A stretch of 50,114 nt of DNA from Desulfoscipio geothermicus (lineage in GTDB: Bacteria > Bacillota > Desulfotomaculia > Desulfotomaculales > Desulfallaceae). Numbering within the stretch: position 1 is the first letter of the stretch; each line of letters starts with the position of its first letter. Made by a program: the position numbers and the translations under genes. The notes beneath the pieces are model-generated. The model did no database searches and was not told the DNA's origin. It worked only from the letters and a program-made list of their open reading frames with translations. Below are positions 8,625 to 16,549 of this stretch, in pieces. The stretch lies in the NCBI GenBank assembly GCA_016841645.1, contig JAENYS010000018.1, forward strand, positions 1 to 50,114, given 5' to 3'.

Positions 8625-10139
8625 TCACTCTCCTGCTCCTTTTACTCCCAGCACGTTTAGTTCCCATTCTTCAAGGCCTACGCCGCGCAGATGCTCATGA
8701 TTGCCCCGCAGGCTTTCAATGGCGTTTACGCCCAGACCGCCCAGCATCTCTTGAATTTCATGGCTCCAGCCCTTTAACAGGTTTATCAGTCTCTGGCTGG
8801 TCAGCTCGGGATTCAACCGCTTGGTCAAGTAGGGATTCTGCGTACAGATCCCCCAGTTGCATTTGCCGGTGTAACATTTATGACAAAGGGTACATCCCAT
8901 TGCCACCAGAGCAGCGGTGCCGATATACACACCATCGGCACCCAAGGCAATGGCTTTGATTGCGTCAGCGGAGGAGCGGATACCTCCGGCGGCCATAACA
9001 GAGCACTTGTTTCGGATGCCCTCGTCTCGCAGCCGTTTATCCACCGAAGCCAGTGCTAGCTCTAGCGGTATGCCCACGTTATCACGGGTGGCCAGAGGTG
9101 CCGCACCGGTGCCTCCCCTGATTCCATCAATGGCTACAATGTCTGCTCCAGCCCGCACAATGCCCGAAGCAATGGCTGCCACATTATGCACTGCGGCAAT
9201 TTTAACCGAAACCGGTTTAGTGTAATTCGTTGCTTCTTTCAGCGCGTAAATCAACATGGACAGGTCTTCAATGGAATATATGTCATGCTGAGGTGCCGGT
9301 GACAAAGCGTCCGTACCCCGGGGAATCATTCTGGTTTGAGCAATGTAATCGGATACCTTTTCTCCGGGTAGATGCCCCCCGATGCCTGGCTTGGCTCCCT
9401 GGCCGATCTTAATTTCAATAATCCGGGCGCTGTTCAAATAATCAAGATCCACCCCGAACCGGCCACTGGCGCACTGCACAATAGCGCAGTCAGCGTATTC
9501 ATCCCGCATTTCCACGGGCAGGCCACCCTCACCGGTGTTAAACAACACCCCGGTCTCTTTGGCCGCCATAGCCAGCGATTTGAAAGCTGGATAGCTGATC
9601 GCCCCCAGGGACATGGCGGAAAACACCAGCGGTATTTGCACCGGCACATTGGGACACATCTCTGAAGCCAATTTAGCCTTGCCTTCACTAAATTCAATTT
9701 TTAAGGTATCCGGCTTGCGCCCTAAAAAGGTTTGCATCTCCATAGGCTCACGCAGCGGGTCAATAGAAGGATTAGTAACCTGGGAAGCATTAAGTAGCAG
9801 GTGATCCCAATATACCCGGTAAGGTTTGTCATTACCGCTGCCCGTCAAAACCACTCCGCCCGTAGCGGCCTGCTTTTTGAGGTTTTGCATTTTATCTCTG
9901 GTCCAGCTGCTATTAGGCCGGTAATCAGCCAGCCGGGGGTGCACATACAGGGCACCGGTGGGACAAAGCTCTACACAGCGTTGGCAGCCCACGCAGTCTT
10001 TTTCAGACAAGAAAAATCTGTCCAGCTCAGTATCGTACAAGTGTACATTGTTGGCACACTGCCGCTCGCATACACGGCAGCGGATACAGCTATCTTCTCG
10101 CCGTTCAACTAAAAATTCCGGTAATAAGTAATCATACAT
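8625..10139 (-). CDS. Glutamate synthase FMN/iron-sulfur subunit with N-terminal ferredoxin domain (GltB2-like)
   Basis: This is the central FMN-binding synthase part, which converts 2-oxoglutarate plus ammonia to glutamate with reduced cofactor. Residues 15-75 hold two 4Fe-4S motifs (CIRCRVCERQC and CVGCQRCVELCP). The FMN barrel follows, with VFSAMSLGAIS, GEGGLP, KIGQGAKPGIGGHLP and GGIRSSADAIKAIALGADGV. Then comes the cysteine cluster CTLCHKCYTGKCNWGIC near the end. I place the start at ATG 10139 because GAGGGTGG sits six bases upstream; a TTG at 10154 in the same frame overlaps the previous stop and is less likely. The fused ferredoxin domain suggests electrons arrive from the partner iron-sulfur and flavin proteins of this operon. 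Confidence 0.9.
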   Translation of the reverse strand: MYDYLLPEFLVERREDSCIRCRVCERQCANNVHLYDTELDRFFLSEKDCVGCQRCVELCPTGALYVHPRLADYRPNSSWTRDKMQNLKKQAATGGVVLTGSGNDKPYRVYWDHLLLNASQVTNPSIDPLREPMEMQTFLGRKPDTLKIEFSEGKAKLASEMCPNVPVQIPLVFSAMSLGAISYPAFKSLAMAAKETGVLFNTGEGGLPVEMRDEYADCAIVQCASGRFGVDLDYLNSARIIEIKIGQGAKPGIGGHLPGEKVSDYIAQTRMIPRGTDALSPAPQHDIYSIEDLSMLIYALKEATNYTKPVSVKIAAVHNVAAIASGIVRAGADIVAIDGIRGGTGAAPLATRDNVGIPLELALASVDKRLRDEGIRNKCSVMAAGGIRSSADAIKAIALGADGVYIGTAALVAMGCTLCHKCYTGKCNWGICTQNPYLTKRLNPELTSQRLINLLKGWSHEIQEMLGGLGVNAIESLRGNHEHLRGVGLEEWELNVLGVKGAGE

Positions 10140-10150
10140 ATTTACCACCC

Positions 10151-11296
10151 TCAAATGGATTTATTTAAACTCTGCAAGTGATCTTTAGTGTGCAGTCTGA
10201 CCACTACCGGTTCACCGCCGGGAGGTGTCCAGGCTAGTTCCAGATCAGGGCATACCGCATGTATGGCCGCCTCTTCCGAGGATAAAAACACCAGCTCGCC
10301 TTTGGCTCCCGCCGTAATTGGCCGCAGCCTGATGCGGTCGGTAAGGCCGATCATTTCATTATGATGAGCGACAATTACTGTAAAAGGGCCATTCATTAAC
10401 AGTGGTGCATAGGTCATCCTCAATGCCGTGTACAGTTCTTTATCGTTGTCATTCATATGACGGATAGCATCCCACATGGGCGGGGCAAATATCTTTGCTA
10501 CCACTTCTATGGGCAGCCCCTGGCGGCGCATTAACAAATCCACCGCATAGGCCAGTACTTCGGTATCCGTATGCAAAGTACAGTAATAATTATGCATTTC
10601 CAGAAACCGGCGGTTGGCACCGTAAGATGAAATCTCTCCATTATGTACCACAGTCCAGTCCAGTATGGATAGTGGGTGCGCACCGCCCCACCAGCCCGGT
10701 GTATTGGTGGGAAACCTGCTATGCACTGTCCATATATATCCTTCGTATAACTTATCCAGCATAAAATAATCCGCTATTTCTTCGGGAAAGCCAACGCCCT
10801 TAAAAACTCCCACGTCTTTACCCGATGAAAATACATAGGCATCCTCTATCTCGCTATTCAAGTGCATCACTTTACTGATGACATATTCATCATCAGGTAC
10901 ATCCTCTTCCGCACTGCTTTTTTGTGGTGCCACAAAATAACGCCACGACAGAGGAGGAGCAAACAGACGAATATCCGGATTGGTGGGTATTTCTTCGTCA
11001 AAAATCACATAAAAATGTTTTTTTAAAAAAGCCTCCACTACCTTTTTGGCCGCTAGATTTTTGTTCTGATAGATAATGTGCAATGCATAATAATCCTTGT
11101 ATTTAGGATACAGCCCGTAAATAGCAAACCCTCCACCCAGGCCGCTGCCCCGCACCTTCATGTTTTTAATAGCATCAATGGCCATTTGGCCGCCAAATCT
11201 AACACCACCGGTATGCATCACCCCGAACAGCCCGCAGGCATCCATCTCTTTATCCGGCACAAACCTCTCGTTCTGGTAATATTTTTGTACCAGCAT
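10151..11296 (-). CDS. Glutamate synthase glutamine amidotransferase subunit (GltB1-like)
   Basis: A 381-residue class-II glutamine amidotransferase that releases ammonia from glutamine for the synthase subunits. The catalytic Cys is residue 21 in MDACGLFGV, so a short propeptide must be removed as in other glutamate synthases. Further glutaminase landmarks are HSRFPTNTPG, WTVVHNGEISSYGANRR and HTDTEVLAY. The ATG at 11296 follows GGGGTGG by five bases. The gene starts immediately after the oxidoreductase gene and ends just before the FMN subunit, which fits one enzyme complex made from five adjacent genes. Confidence 0.9.
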   Translation of the reverse strand: MLVQKYYQNERFVPDKEMDACGLFGVMHTGGVRFGGQMAIDAIKNMKVRGSGLGGGFAIYGLYPKYKDYYALHIIYQNKNLAAKKVVEAFLKKHFYVIFDEEIPTNPDIRLFAPPLSWRYFVAPQKSSAEEDVPDDEYVISKVMHLNSEIEDAYVFSSGKDVGVFKGVGFPEEIADYFMLDKLYEGYIWTVHSRFPTNTPGWWGGAHPLSILDWTVVHNGEISSYGANRRFLEMHNYYCTLHTDTEVLAYAVDLLMRRQGLPIEVVAKIFAPPMWDAIRHMNDNDKELYTALRMTYAPLLMNGPFTVIVAHHNEMIGLTDRIRLRPITAGAKGELVFLSSEEAAIHAVCPDLELAWTPPGGEPVVVRLHTKDHLQSLNKSI

Positions 11297-12601
11297 TTAT
11301 ACCACCCCTAAAATTACGTCATCTTGCAGCAGTTTCCAGCGCAGTATTTCCGGCAAATCAGCGTATCCAAAATCGTTTTTAAACAGTTCCTGCTGAAAAG
11401 CTCGCACATCAATTTTACGTCGCATCAAATTTAAAAATATACCTGCTCTGGCAATTTGACCAACTAGTATAAAACCTTTAATATGGCCGTTTTCAGACAA
11501 CACAAATTTACGGTATGTTTGTCCGTCCGAATCATAATTTTGCTTTACTTCCAATCCGTCTCCTTGGTTTGCCCCGGTAACATTTACACCGGCATTGACT
11601 ATGTTAACGTCGAAAAAGTGCATGGCATTCATAGTGGTGCCCTGAATAAATGACCTTTCCATACCGGCCATATTGAAGCCGGCAATACGCCCGCCCAGGT
11701 AGGCATTGGGCCACAGCGGCAAGTTTTGCTCGGTACCTGTTACAAAGTTATATGTGGATGCGCAGTCACCGCAGGCAAAGATACCCGACACTGAGGTTTG
11801 CATTCTTTTATCTACCACTATTCCCCGGTTAACTTCTATGCTCGTACCCTCAGCCAGTTCCACCCGGGGTGCCACTCCCACTCCTACAATAAGTAGATCG
11901 CAGGGTATGTTTTGACCGTTTTTTAAGGTAACGCTTTCCACCCGCTCAGTGCCGTGCACCTGATCGATAGTGTTATTTAAATACATAGCCACCCCGGCCT
12001 TTTGTAAAGCGTCTTCCACCAAGTGAGACGTGGTTGCATCCACCACCGGTGCCAACAGCCGTTCGGCCAACTCCAGCACATGCACTTTGATACCCCTTTT
12101 GTGCAGCGCCTCGGCAGCCATCAAACCGATTACCCCGCCTCCCAGCACAACGGCACTGCGAGCACCGGCCAGTTCCTTCTCAATACCCAGTAGGTCAGGC
12201 ATGCTGTGAAAACTAAACACATTTTGTTTATCAAGGCCGGGGATGGGCGGAAAGACCGGTTTTCCGCCGGTGGCTATAAGCAGCATGCCATAGCCCAGCC
12301 GGCTGCCATTGTCCAGTTCCACCACCCGTACTGCGCTATCGATTTTTACAGCCTGATGCCCCTGAAAAACACAGACACGGGCGCGATCATAAAAATCAAG
12401 GGGCCGGTAATACATTTTATCCCGGGTAATCTGACCACCCAGGTAGTAAGGGATCAACGCCCTGGAGTATACGTGGCAGTCTTCTTCAGCCACCAGGGCC
12501 ACCGTGCCGTTTTTGTCTACGCTTCGCAAACCCTCTATACAACCCACAGTACCCGCGGAGTTGCCTATAATTAGGTAATCAAAATCGCCCATATTACACA
12601 T
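11297..12601 (-). CDS. FAD/NAD(P)-dependent oxidoreductase of the glutamate synthase operon
   Basis: A 434-residue class I pyridine nucleotide-disulfide-type flavoprotein. An N-terminal dinucleotide fold (DYLIIGNSAGTVGCIEGLR) binds FAD, and the second fold AVVLGGGVIGLMAAEAL near residues 145-162 binds NAD(P)H. GIFACGDCAS is the second FAD contact. The family includes NADH oxidases and the FAD domains of nitrite reductases. Its place between the ferredoxin gene and the glutaminase gene suggests it passes electrons from NAD(P)H to the synthase, standing in for the usual small subunit GltD. Start ATG 12601 has GGGGGAG seven bases upstream. The electron route is inference. Confidence 0.85.
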   Translation of the reverse strand: MCNMGDFDYLIIGNSAGTVGCIEGLRSVDKNGTVALVAEEDCHVYSRALIPYYLGGQITRDKMYYRPLDFYDRARVCVFQGHQAVKIDSAVRVVELDNGSRLGYGMLLIATGGKPVFPPIPGLDKQNVFSFHSMPDLLGIEKELAGARSAVVLGGGVIGLMAAEALHKRGIKVHVLELAERLLAPVVDATTSHLVEDALQKAGVAMYLNNTIDQVHGTERVESVTLKNGQNIPCDLLIVGVGVAPRVELAEGTSIEVNRGIVVDKRMQTSVSGIFACGDCASTYNFVTGTEQNLPLWPNAYLGGRIAGFNMAGMERSFIQGTTMNAMHFFDVNIVNAGVNVTGANQGDGLEVKQNYDSDGQTYRKFVLSENGHIKGFILVGQIARAGIFLNLMRRKIDVRAFQQELFKNDFGYADLPEILRWKLLQDDVILGVV

Positions 12602-12623
12602 CTATGATCTCCCCCACATAAAA

Positions 12624-13061
12624 TTAGCAGTCTTCATATACTAGTGCTTCGTTGGGACAGTGACTCACGCAATATAAGGTATCCAGCCCGGCGCAAAGGT
12701 CGCATTTAATAATCTCCCTTTTCCGGTGGTTAATAAATATGTTGCCATAGGGACAGGTTAGCACGCAGCTGTAACAACCCACGCATTGGTTTGGGTCATG
12801 TATCACCCGCCCGGACTCCGGGTCTTTCCATAAGGCCCCGCTAATACAGGCTGTGACACAATCAGGTTCGGCACAGTGCCTGCACTGCAGCGCAAAAGTA
12901 AGCGGTAATTTTTCCTCCACCAATAATCGGGGCAGCGGTTTATCTTCTTCATATAAAAAGGCCTTAATAATGTGTTTAGATTTGGAGTGGGCCACCGCAC
13001 ACCATACTTCACACAAATGACAACCCATACAAACCTCGGGTTTGGCCTTAATTCTACCCAT
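12624..13061 (-). CDS. Four-cluster 4Fe-4S ferredoxin (HycB/DmsB-like)
   Basis: A small iron-sulfur protein with four cysteine groups: CMGCHLCEVWC, CRHCAEPDCVTAC, CVGCYSCVLTCPYG and CDLCAGLDTLYCVSHCP. This is the pattern of electron-transfer subunits such as HycB and DmsB. It is the first gene of the glutamate synthase operon and probably connects the flavoprotein and the FMN subunit. I choose the ATG at 13061 because GGAAGGA lies nine bases before it; the in-frame ATG at 13070 directly abuts that ribosome site. The leader upstream holds a terminator and paired hairpins that likely control the whole operon. Confidence 0.85.
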   Translation of the reverse strand: MGRIKAKPEVCMGCHLCEVWCAVAHSKSKHIIKAFLYEEDKPLPRLLVEEKLPLTFALQCRHCAEPDCVTACISGALWKDPESGRVIHDPNQCVGCYSCVLTCPYGNIFINHRKREIIKCDLCAGLDTLYCVSHCPNEALVYEDC

Positions 13062-13125
13062 AATATTCATTCCTTCCCATGTAAAAATGCAGGTGCTTTT
13101 GAACGTTTTGTTGTGTAATCAGCAG

Positions 13126-13212
13126 AAAATAAAAAGGCCCACAAAGTATGGCCTTAAATTAAGGTATAACCTATCAAAAGTTATGACCTTATCAAGCAAT
13201 ACTTTGTGGGCC
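13126..13212 (-). terminator. Intrinsic terminator in the glt operon leader
   Basis: Two 14-base arms (13199-13212 and 13136-13149) pair perfectly. The long loop holds a further hairpin built on AAGGT and ATAAC segments. A T-rich run follows on the minus strand (13126-13135). It lies between the ANTAR-like hairpins and the first glt gene, so it is an attenuator of the operon. Confidence 0.8.
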
Positions 13213-13248
13213 GCATCGCCCTTTAATATACGGACTCGTCATTGAGCC
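13208..13248 (-). promoter_or_regulatory. ANTAR-type two-hairpin antitermination element (glt leader)
   Basis: Reading the minus strand, hairpin 1 (13248-13233) is GGCTC, loop AATGAC, GAGTC, with the A1/G4 loop rule satisfied. Hairpin 2 (13221-13208) is GGGC, loop GATGCG, GCCC; G4 is present but position 1 is G rather than A. The 3' side of hairpin 2 forms part of the 5' arm of the terminator, so they compete. Antitermination by an ANTAR protein is inferred from this form and from the two similar leaders at asnB and glnA. Confidence 0.6.
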
Positions 13249-13281
13249 GCCGGTAAAATGTTTTTACTATGAAGTTATTAT

Positions 13282-13325
13282 AAAAAAACGTCCCTAAAAA
13301 CTTGCTACAGCAAATCTTTGGGACG
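13282..13325 (-). terminator. Terminator of the ECF/surface-protein block
   Basis: CGTCCC and GGGACG arms (13320-13325 and 13289-13294) with a further paired interior are followed on the minus strand by seven T residues. It lies about 105 bases after the end of the EcfT gene and upstream of the glt leader, so it separates the two transcription units. Confidence 0.8.
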
Positions 13326-13431
13326 CCATTGTCCTTAATTATTATTTTATATATCAATTAATTATACTAATTTGCTGAAAAAATGCAAGGTATACCGGGT
13401 AGAAATATTGTATACACTTCGTTCGCTGCCT

Positions 13432-14157
13432 TCATGTAATTTGCAGGAATATAAAAATAAGGGTTGCTGCAGAGAAGAACAGCATCACCACATAGTCGGC
13501 CAAATTAAAATTCAGCCGCCTGATATAAGTGCGCCGGGGATAAGCCCTGAATCCCCGGGCTTCCATGGACACCGCCAGTTGTTGAGCTTTCTGCATCATC
13601 CCATAGATTAATGGGAAAAACAATTGGCGGTATATAGCAATTTTTTGCCCCCAAGGGACCTTCTTCAGTTCAATCCCACGCAATTGAATTGCGGTAATCA
13701 CATTGATCGCTTCTTCCCGGAAAATCGGTAAAAAACGAAGGGCTATGAAAACCATAAAAGCTACTTCGTAAGGCACTTTCCACTGCACAAGACCCAGAAT
13801 AAAATCACGGGAACTAAATGTGGTCAATAACATAGCGGCTGCAATAACCACTATAATACGCAAAACCACACTGCCCCCTATCAACAGGCCATTGTCGGTT
13901 ACCAGTGGTACCGGGCCAACTGCCAGCAGCACATTGCCTCCCGGTGAAAAAATACATTGAATTACAAAAAGTATTAACATAAGAGAAAGAAACGGTTTCA
14001 AGTATCCCCATACAGCGCTTGGGTCAAAACGAAAAATCAGCAATAGCACTAATGTTATCGCAAGAACCAAGAGCAACCGGCCAGGGGTGTTATAAATTAA
14101 AGCTAAACAGGAAAGGCATATAACCATCACCATCTTAGTCCGGGGGTCAAGCTTCAT
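13432..14157 (-). CDS. ECF transporter transmembrane subunit EcfT (CbiQ-like)
   Basis: A membrane protein of about 241 residues with five or six hydrophobic segments. It carries the EcfT/CbiQ coupling motifs, here FMVFIALRFLPIF and later MEARGFRAYPRRTY, an A-R-G helix that contacts the ATPases. It joins a substrate-binding S subunit to the ATPases in energy-coupling-factor vitamin or metal uptake. The ATG at 14157 (MKLDPRTK) is chosen because an AAAGGAA site lies at the right distance; it overlaps the end of the ATPase gene by 11 bases, so the two are coupled. It is the last gene of the block and is followed by a terminator. Confidence 0.88.
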   Translation of the reverse strand: MKLDPRTKMVMVICLSCLALIYNTPGRLLLVLAITLVLLLIFRFDPSAVWGYLKPFLSLMLILFVIQCIFSPGGNVLLAVGPVPLVTDNGLLIGGSVVLRIIVVIAAAMLLTTFSSRDFILGLVQWKVPYEVAFMVFIALRFLPIFREEAINVITAIQLRGIELKKVPWGQKIAIYRQLFFPLIYGMMQKAQQLAVSMEARGFRAYPRRTYIRRLNFNLADYVVMLFFSAATLIFIFLQIT

Positions 14158-15019
14158 AGCCGTCATTTCCTTTTCGCTCGTTACACCCTTGAATCCTGCC
14201 GTCAGCCATTGTAACAACCCGCTCTGCCAACCTGTTAACAAATGGGGCATCATGGCTGACCAAGATCATGCCTCTACCCAACCGGGCAATTTTTTTTAAA
14301 TAGTTTTCTAAAAGCTTTTTGCGATAAGCATCAAGGCCAATGGTGGGCTCGTCAAGAATTAGAAATTCGGGTTCATTGGCCAGCACGGCGGCTATTGCCA
14401 AGCGCTCTTTTTCCCCCTGGCTTAAATGCAAAGGAAAGTCATTCCGGTAACCGGTTAGTTCAAAATAATCAAGGTAGAACTTAATTCTTTTCTGCACCGT
14501 TTCCGGATTGCAACCCCGGCCCCGGTTGGTTAACCCGAAACCGATTTCCTCGGCCACGGTGCTACAAAAAAGCAGTAGGTCCGGTTTTTGGAATACATAA
14601 CCAATTTTACTTCCTATTTCCGCTAGTGAATAATCCGTTAAAGGGCACCCCGCCAGATAGATCTCTCCTTCAGTCGCCTGCAAAACCCCGATCATCAGCT
14701 TGGTCAGAGTAGTCTTGCCACAGCCGTTGGGGCCGGTGATAGCCGTTATTTCTTCTTTCTCAAAATTTAGGTTTATCCCCGTCAGGGCCGGTTTCATTTT
14801 CCGGGGGTAAGAGAAGGCTACCTGCCTCAATTCTAAATATGCCACCGGTTTTCCTCCCTCCAGCACCATTAGCCGGTCAGAAAATGCAACAGCTTCCAGG
14901 TCGTGCTCTACGGCAATTATAGTCTTTCCCGTATCACGAAGCTTTTCCAGAAACGATTGCCACTCTCCTTTTGCCTGTGTCATCTCTTCAATAAATTTAC
15001 CGGCATTAACTGCACTCAT
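14147..15019 (-). CDS. ECF transporter ATPase EcfA with vestigial first ABC domain
   Basis: About 290 residues. From residue 80 there is one complete ABC domain: Walker A GPNGCGKTT, a Q-loop region GYVFQKPDLLL, signature LSQGEKERLAIA, Walker B FLILDEPTIGLD and the switch histidine in ILVSHD. Residues 1-75 resemble only the last part of another ABC domain, with TGKTIIAVEHDLEAV and DRLMVLEGGKPV but no Walker A, signature or Walker B. This looks like a two-ATPase fusion (CbiO-CbiO type) that lost most of its first half. The ATG at 15019 overlaps the end of the S-subunit gene. The transporter needs two ATPases, so this protein may form a homodimer or share one from elsewhere. Confidence 0.85.
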   Translation of the reverse strand: MSAVNAGKFIEEMTQAKGEWQSFLEKLRDTGKTIIAVEHDLEAVAFSDRLMVLEGGKPVAYLELRQVAFSYPRKMKPALTGINLNFEKEEITAITGPNGCGKTTLTKLMIGVLQATEGEIYLAGCPLTDYSLAEIGSKIGYVFQKPDLLLFCSTVAEEIGFGLTNRGRGCNPETVQKRIKFYLDYFELTGYRNDFPLHLSQGEKERLAIAAVLANEPEFLILDEPTIGLDAYRKKLLENYLKKIARLGRGMILVSHDAPFVNRLAERVVTMADGRIQGCNERKGNDGYEA

Positions 15020-15587
15020 CCTCAGGTGTCTCCAAGTTCCGCTTGGGAAATTTCCATAGCTGTTGCGCAATTTTAAAAGCAATAAGACCGCCTAAGCCGC
15101 CGGACAGAGCGGCGGTACTTATACTTAATACCAAAGGAATTGCAGGAAGGCGGTAGTAAACATAATTTACTATAGCGGTGCCGGCAATATTACATAACAT
15201 ACCTGCCAGAAAAGCACAGGGCAAACAGCAAACCCGGTGGCCGATGAGGAACAACCCAAGGTCCGCCAGGATGCCCGGTGCAGTATAGCTCAGCAAGCTC
15301 AACACCCCTTGCGAGCCGACCATGCCGGTAGCAGTTACCATGATTGCCTGGACAAGGCCAATCATGGTCATTGTACCTCTTTTACCGGTAATACCAAATC
15401 CCAGGACCAGCCACATCATATAGAAGCCGCCTGCCAGAGCTCCTCCGGGAAGTAAAAACGTTCCGGAAATAATATGAGCCAGAGGGGCTATAATTGGTTT
15501 AATAGCTATTCCCAGGGCGGACATCATAGCTATAATGATTAAATCATAAATAGAAAAATTATCTAAAAATTTTCGCCAAAACCCCAC
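15006..15587 (-). CDS. ECF transporter substrate-binding S component, substrate unknown
   Basis: A hydrophobic protein of 193 residues with about six membrane segments. It opens with a short cytoplasmic stretch and IYDLIIIAMMSALGIAI, the usual first helix of S components, followed by a Gly/Pro-rich loop (SGTFLLPGGALAGG). The start is GTG with GGGGTGA six bases upstream. It overlaps the ATPase gene and lies 17 bases after the DUF2149 gene. The order S-A-T is complete, so this is a dedicated (group I) ECF system. The sequence gives no reliable hint of the vitamin or metal carried. Confidence 0.75.
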   Translation of the reverse strand: MGFWRKFLDNFSIYDLIIIAMMSALGIAIKPIIAPLAHIISGTFLLPGGALAGGFYMMWLVLGFGITGKRGTMTMIGLVQAIMVTATGMVGSQGVLSLLSYTAPGILADLGLFLIGHRVCCLPCAFLAGMLCNIAGTAIVNYVYYRLPAIPLVLSISTAALSGGLGGLIAFKIAQQLWKFPKRNLETPEDECS

Positions 15588-15603
15588 GCTTTTTCACCCC
15601 GTT

Positions 15604-15918
15604 TTACTCTTTGGTCAGCATGAAAAACTGCCCCGTATTGGGGTCCTTGTAGACCGTACCCATTTTTTCATAAATTTCTCCCTGGCCCTGGGTTTCAATC
15701 AGATCATTGCGAATATCTGTATTTTGGGTCACTTCCTGACCCTGCTCCAGGTTAACCCGCTCACCCGTCAAGCCCAGGTCAACGTTCCAATGAATGACCA
15801 AAGAGAGCATTAGCCCACAAGCAAACACCAGCATGGCATCTACAATATTGATGACACCCTCCAAAGGATTAACATCTTCATGCGTCCTGAGTCTTCTGCT
15901 CCTCAATCCCCCGTTCAC
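15604..15918 (-). CDS. DUF2149 membrane protein, possible ExbD/TolR-like partner
   Basis: About 104 residues with one membrane segment near residues 25-45 after the short conserved stretch EDVNPLEGVINIVDAMLVF. This is characteristic of DUF2149. A polar external tail ends in TGQFFMLTKE. The single N-terminal helix and small exported domain mirror ExbD/TolR. The gene overlaps the ExbB-like gene by about 40 bases, so a two-part proton-driven unit is a fair inference. From memory, DUF2149 genes accompany MotA/TolQ/ExbB genes in methanogens too. Start GTG 15918 lies nine bases after GGAGG; a TTG two codons earlier sits on top of the ribosome site. Confidence 0.75.
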   Translation of the reverse strand: MNGGLRSRRLRTHEDVNPLEGVINIVDAMLVFACGLMLSLVIHWNVDLGLTGERVNLEQGQEVTQNTDIRNDLIETQGQGEIYEKMGTVYKDPNTGQFFMLTKE

Positions 15919-16549
15919 AAGCAATCACCTCCAACAAGCTTTCCATCAGAGCTTCAAGAGAACTCAGGTAATCTTCATACCACCTTTTCCGCAGTTTGGA
16001 GATGGCAAAGGCCACACCGCCCGCTGCCAGGCCGGCAACAGTAGCATCAAAGGCGGTAAGTAGAGAATCAGCCAGTGTTTTGGTATCGCCCTGGCCAAGG
16101 GCAATCAAGCCCGGTCCCAGTGGAATCAGTGTGGCCATTAATCCGAGCATGGGCCCCAGACGTGTCACCAGGTCTGTCCTGCTGGTTATTTTGACATAAT
16201 GCAGTTCTTCACCGGCAAGCAGCCGGCGCGCCAGGGCCTGCAGGGAGTCGTTGGGCAAATTGCTGTACTTGATTAGTTCGCCAAGAGCCGTTTTCTGGCG
16301 CCGAAACAGGCGGCTATTATTAATTTCATTCATGATCTCCCCGGTATCTTTCTTCTGAAAGGCGTTAACTAACTCCGGCACATTAATTTTTACCATACTT
16401 CGTCTTATTATGGCTTCCGCCACTAGACCGCCCAGCTCGATCACTGCCAGAGCCAGAAAAAGAAGCAAGATAGCAATAGTAGGTATTAATAAACCGGATG
16501 AAATAGTATGCATCGTATCTTTTAGCGGCATCAATATATTAATTGTCAA
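15878..16549 (-). CDS. MotA/TolQ/ExbB-family proton channel protein
   Basis: A 223-residue protein with an N-terminal membrane helix (about 18-40), a long cytoplasmic stretch, and two C-terminal helices. These carry the family motif around LGPMLGLMATLIPLGPGLIAL and LLTAFDATVAGLAAGGVAFA. ExbB/TolQ proteins form the proton channel that powers TonB- or TolA-type work across an envelope. Here the partner is DUF2149 rather than ExbD. TTG 16549 overlaps the previous stop, with GGGAGG seven bases upstream. Such a motor next to S-layer proteins and an ECF importer is unusual for a single-membrane Firmicute; what it drives is unknown. Confidence 0.82.
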   Translation of the reverse strand: MTINILMPLKDTMHTISSGLLIPTIAILLLFLALAVIELGGLVAEAIIRRSMVKINVPELVNAFQKKDTGEIMNEINNSRLFRRQKTALGELIKYSNLPNDSLQALARRLLAGEELHYVKITSRTDLVTRLGPMLGLMATLIPLGPGLIALGQGDTKTLADSLLTAFDATVAGLAAGGVAFAISKLRKRWYEDYLSSLEALMESLLEVIACERGIEEQKTQDA

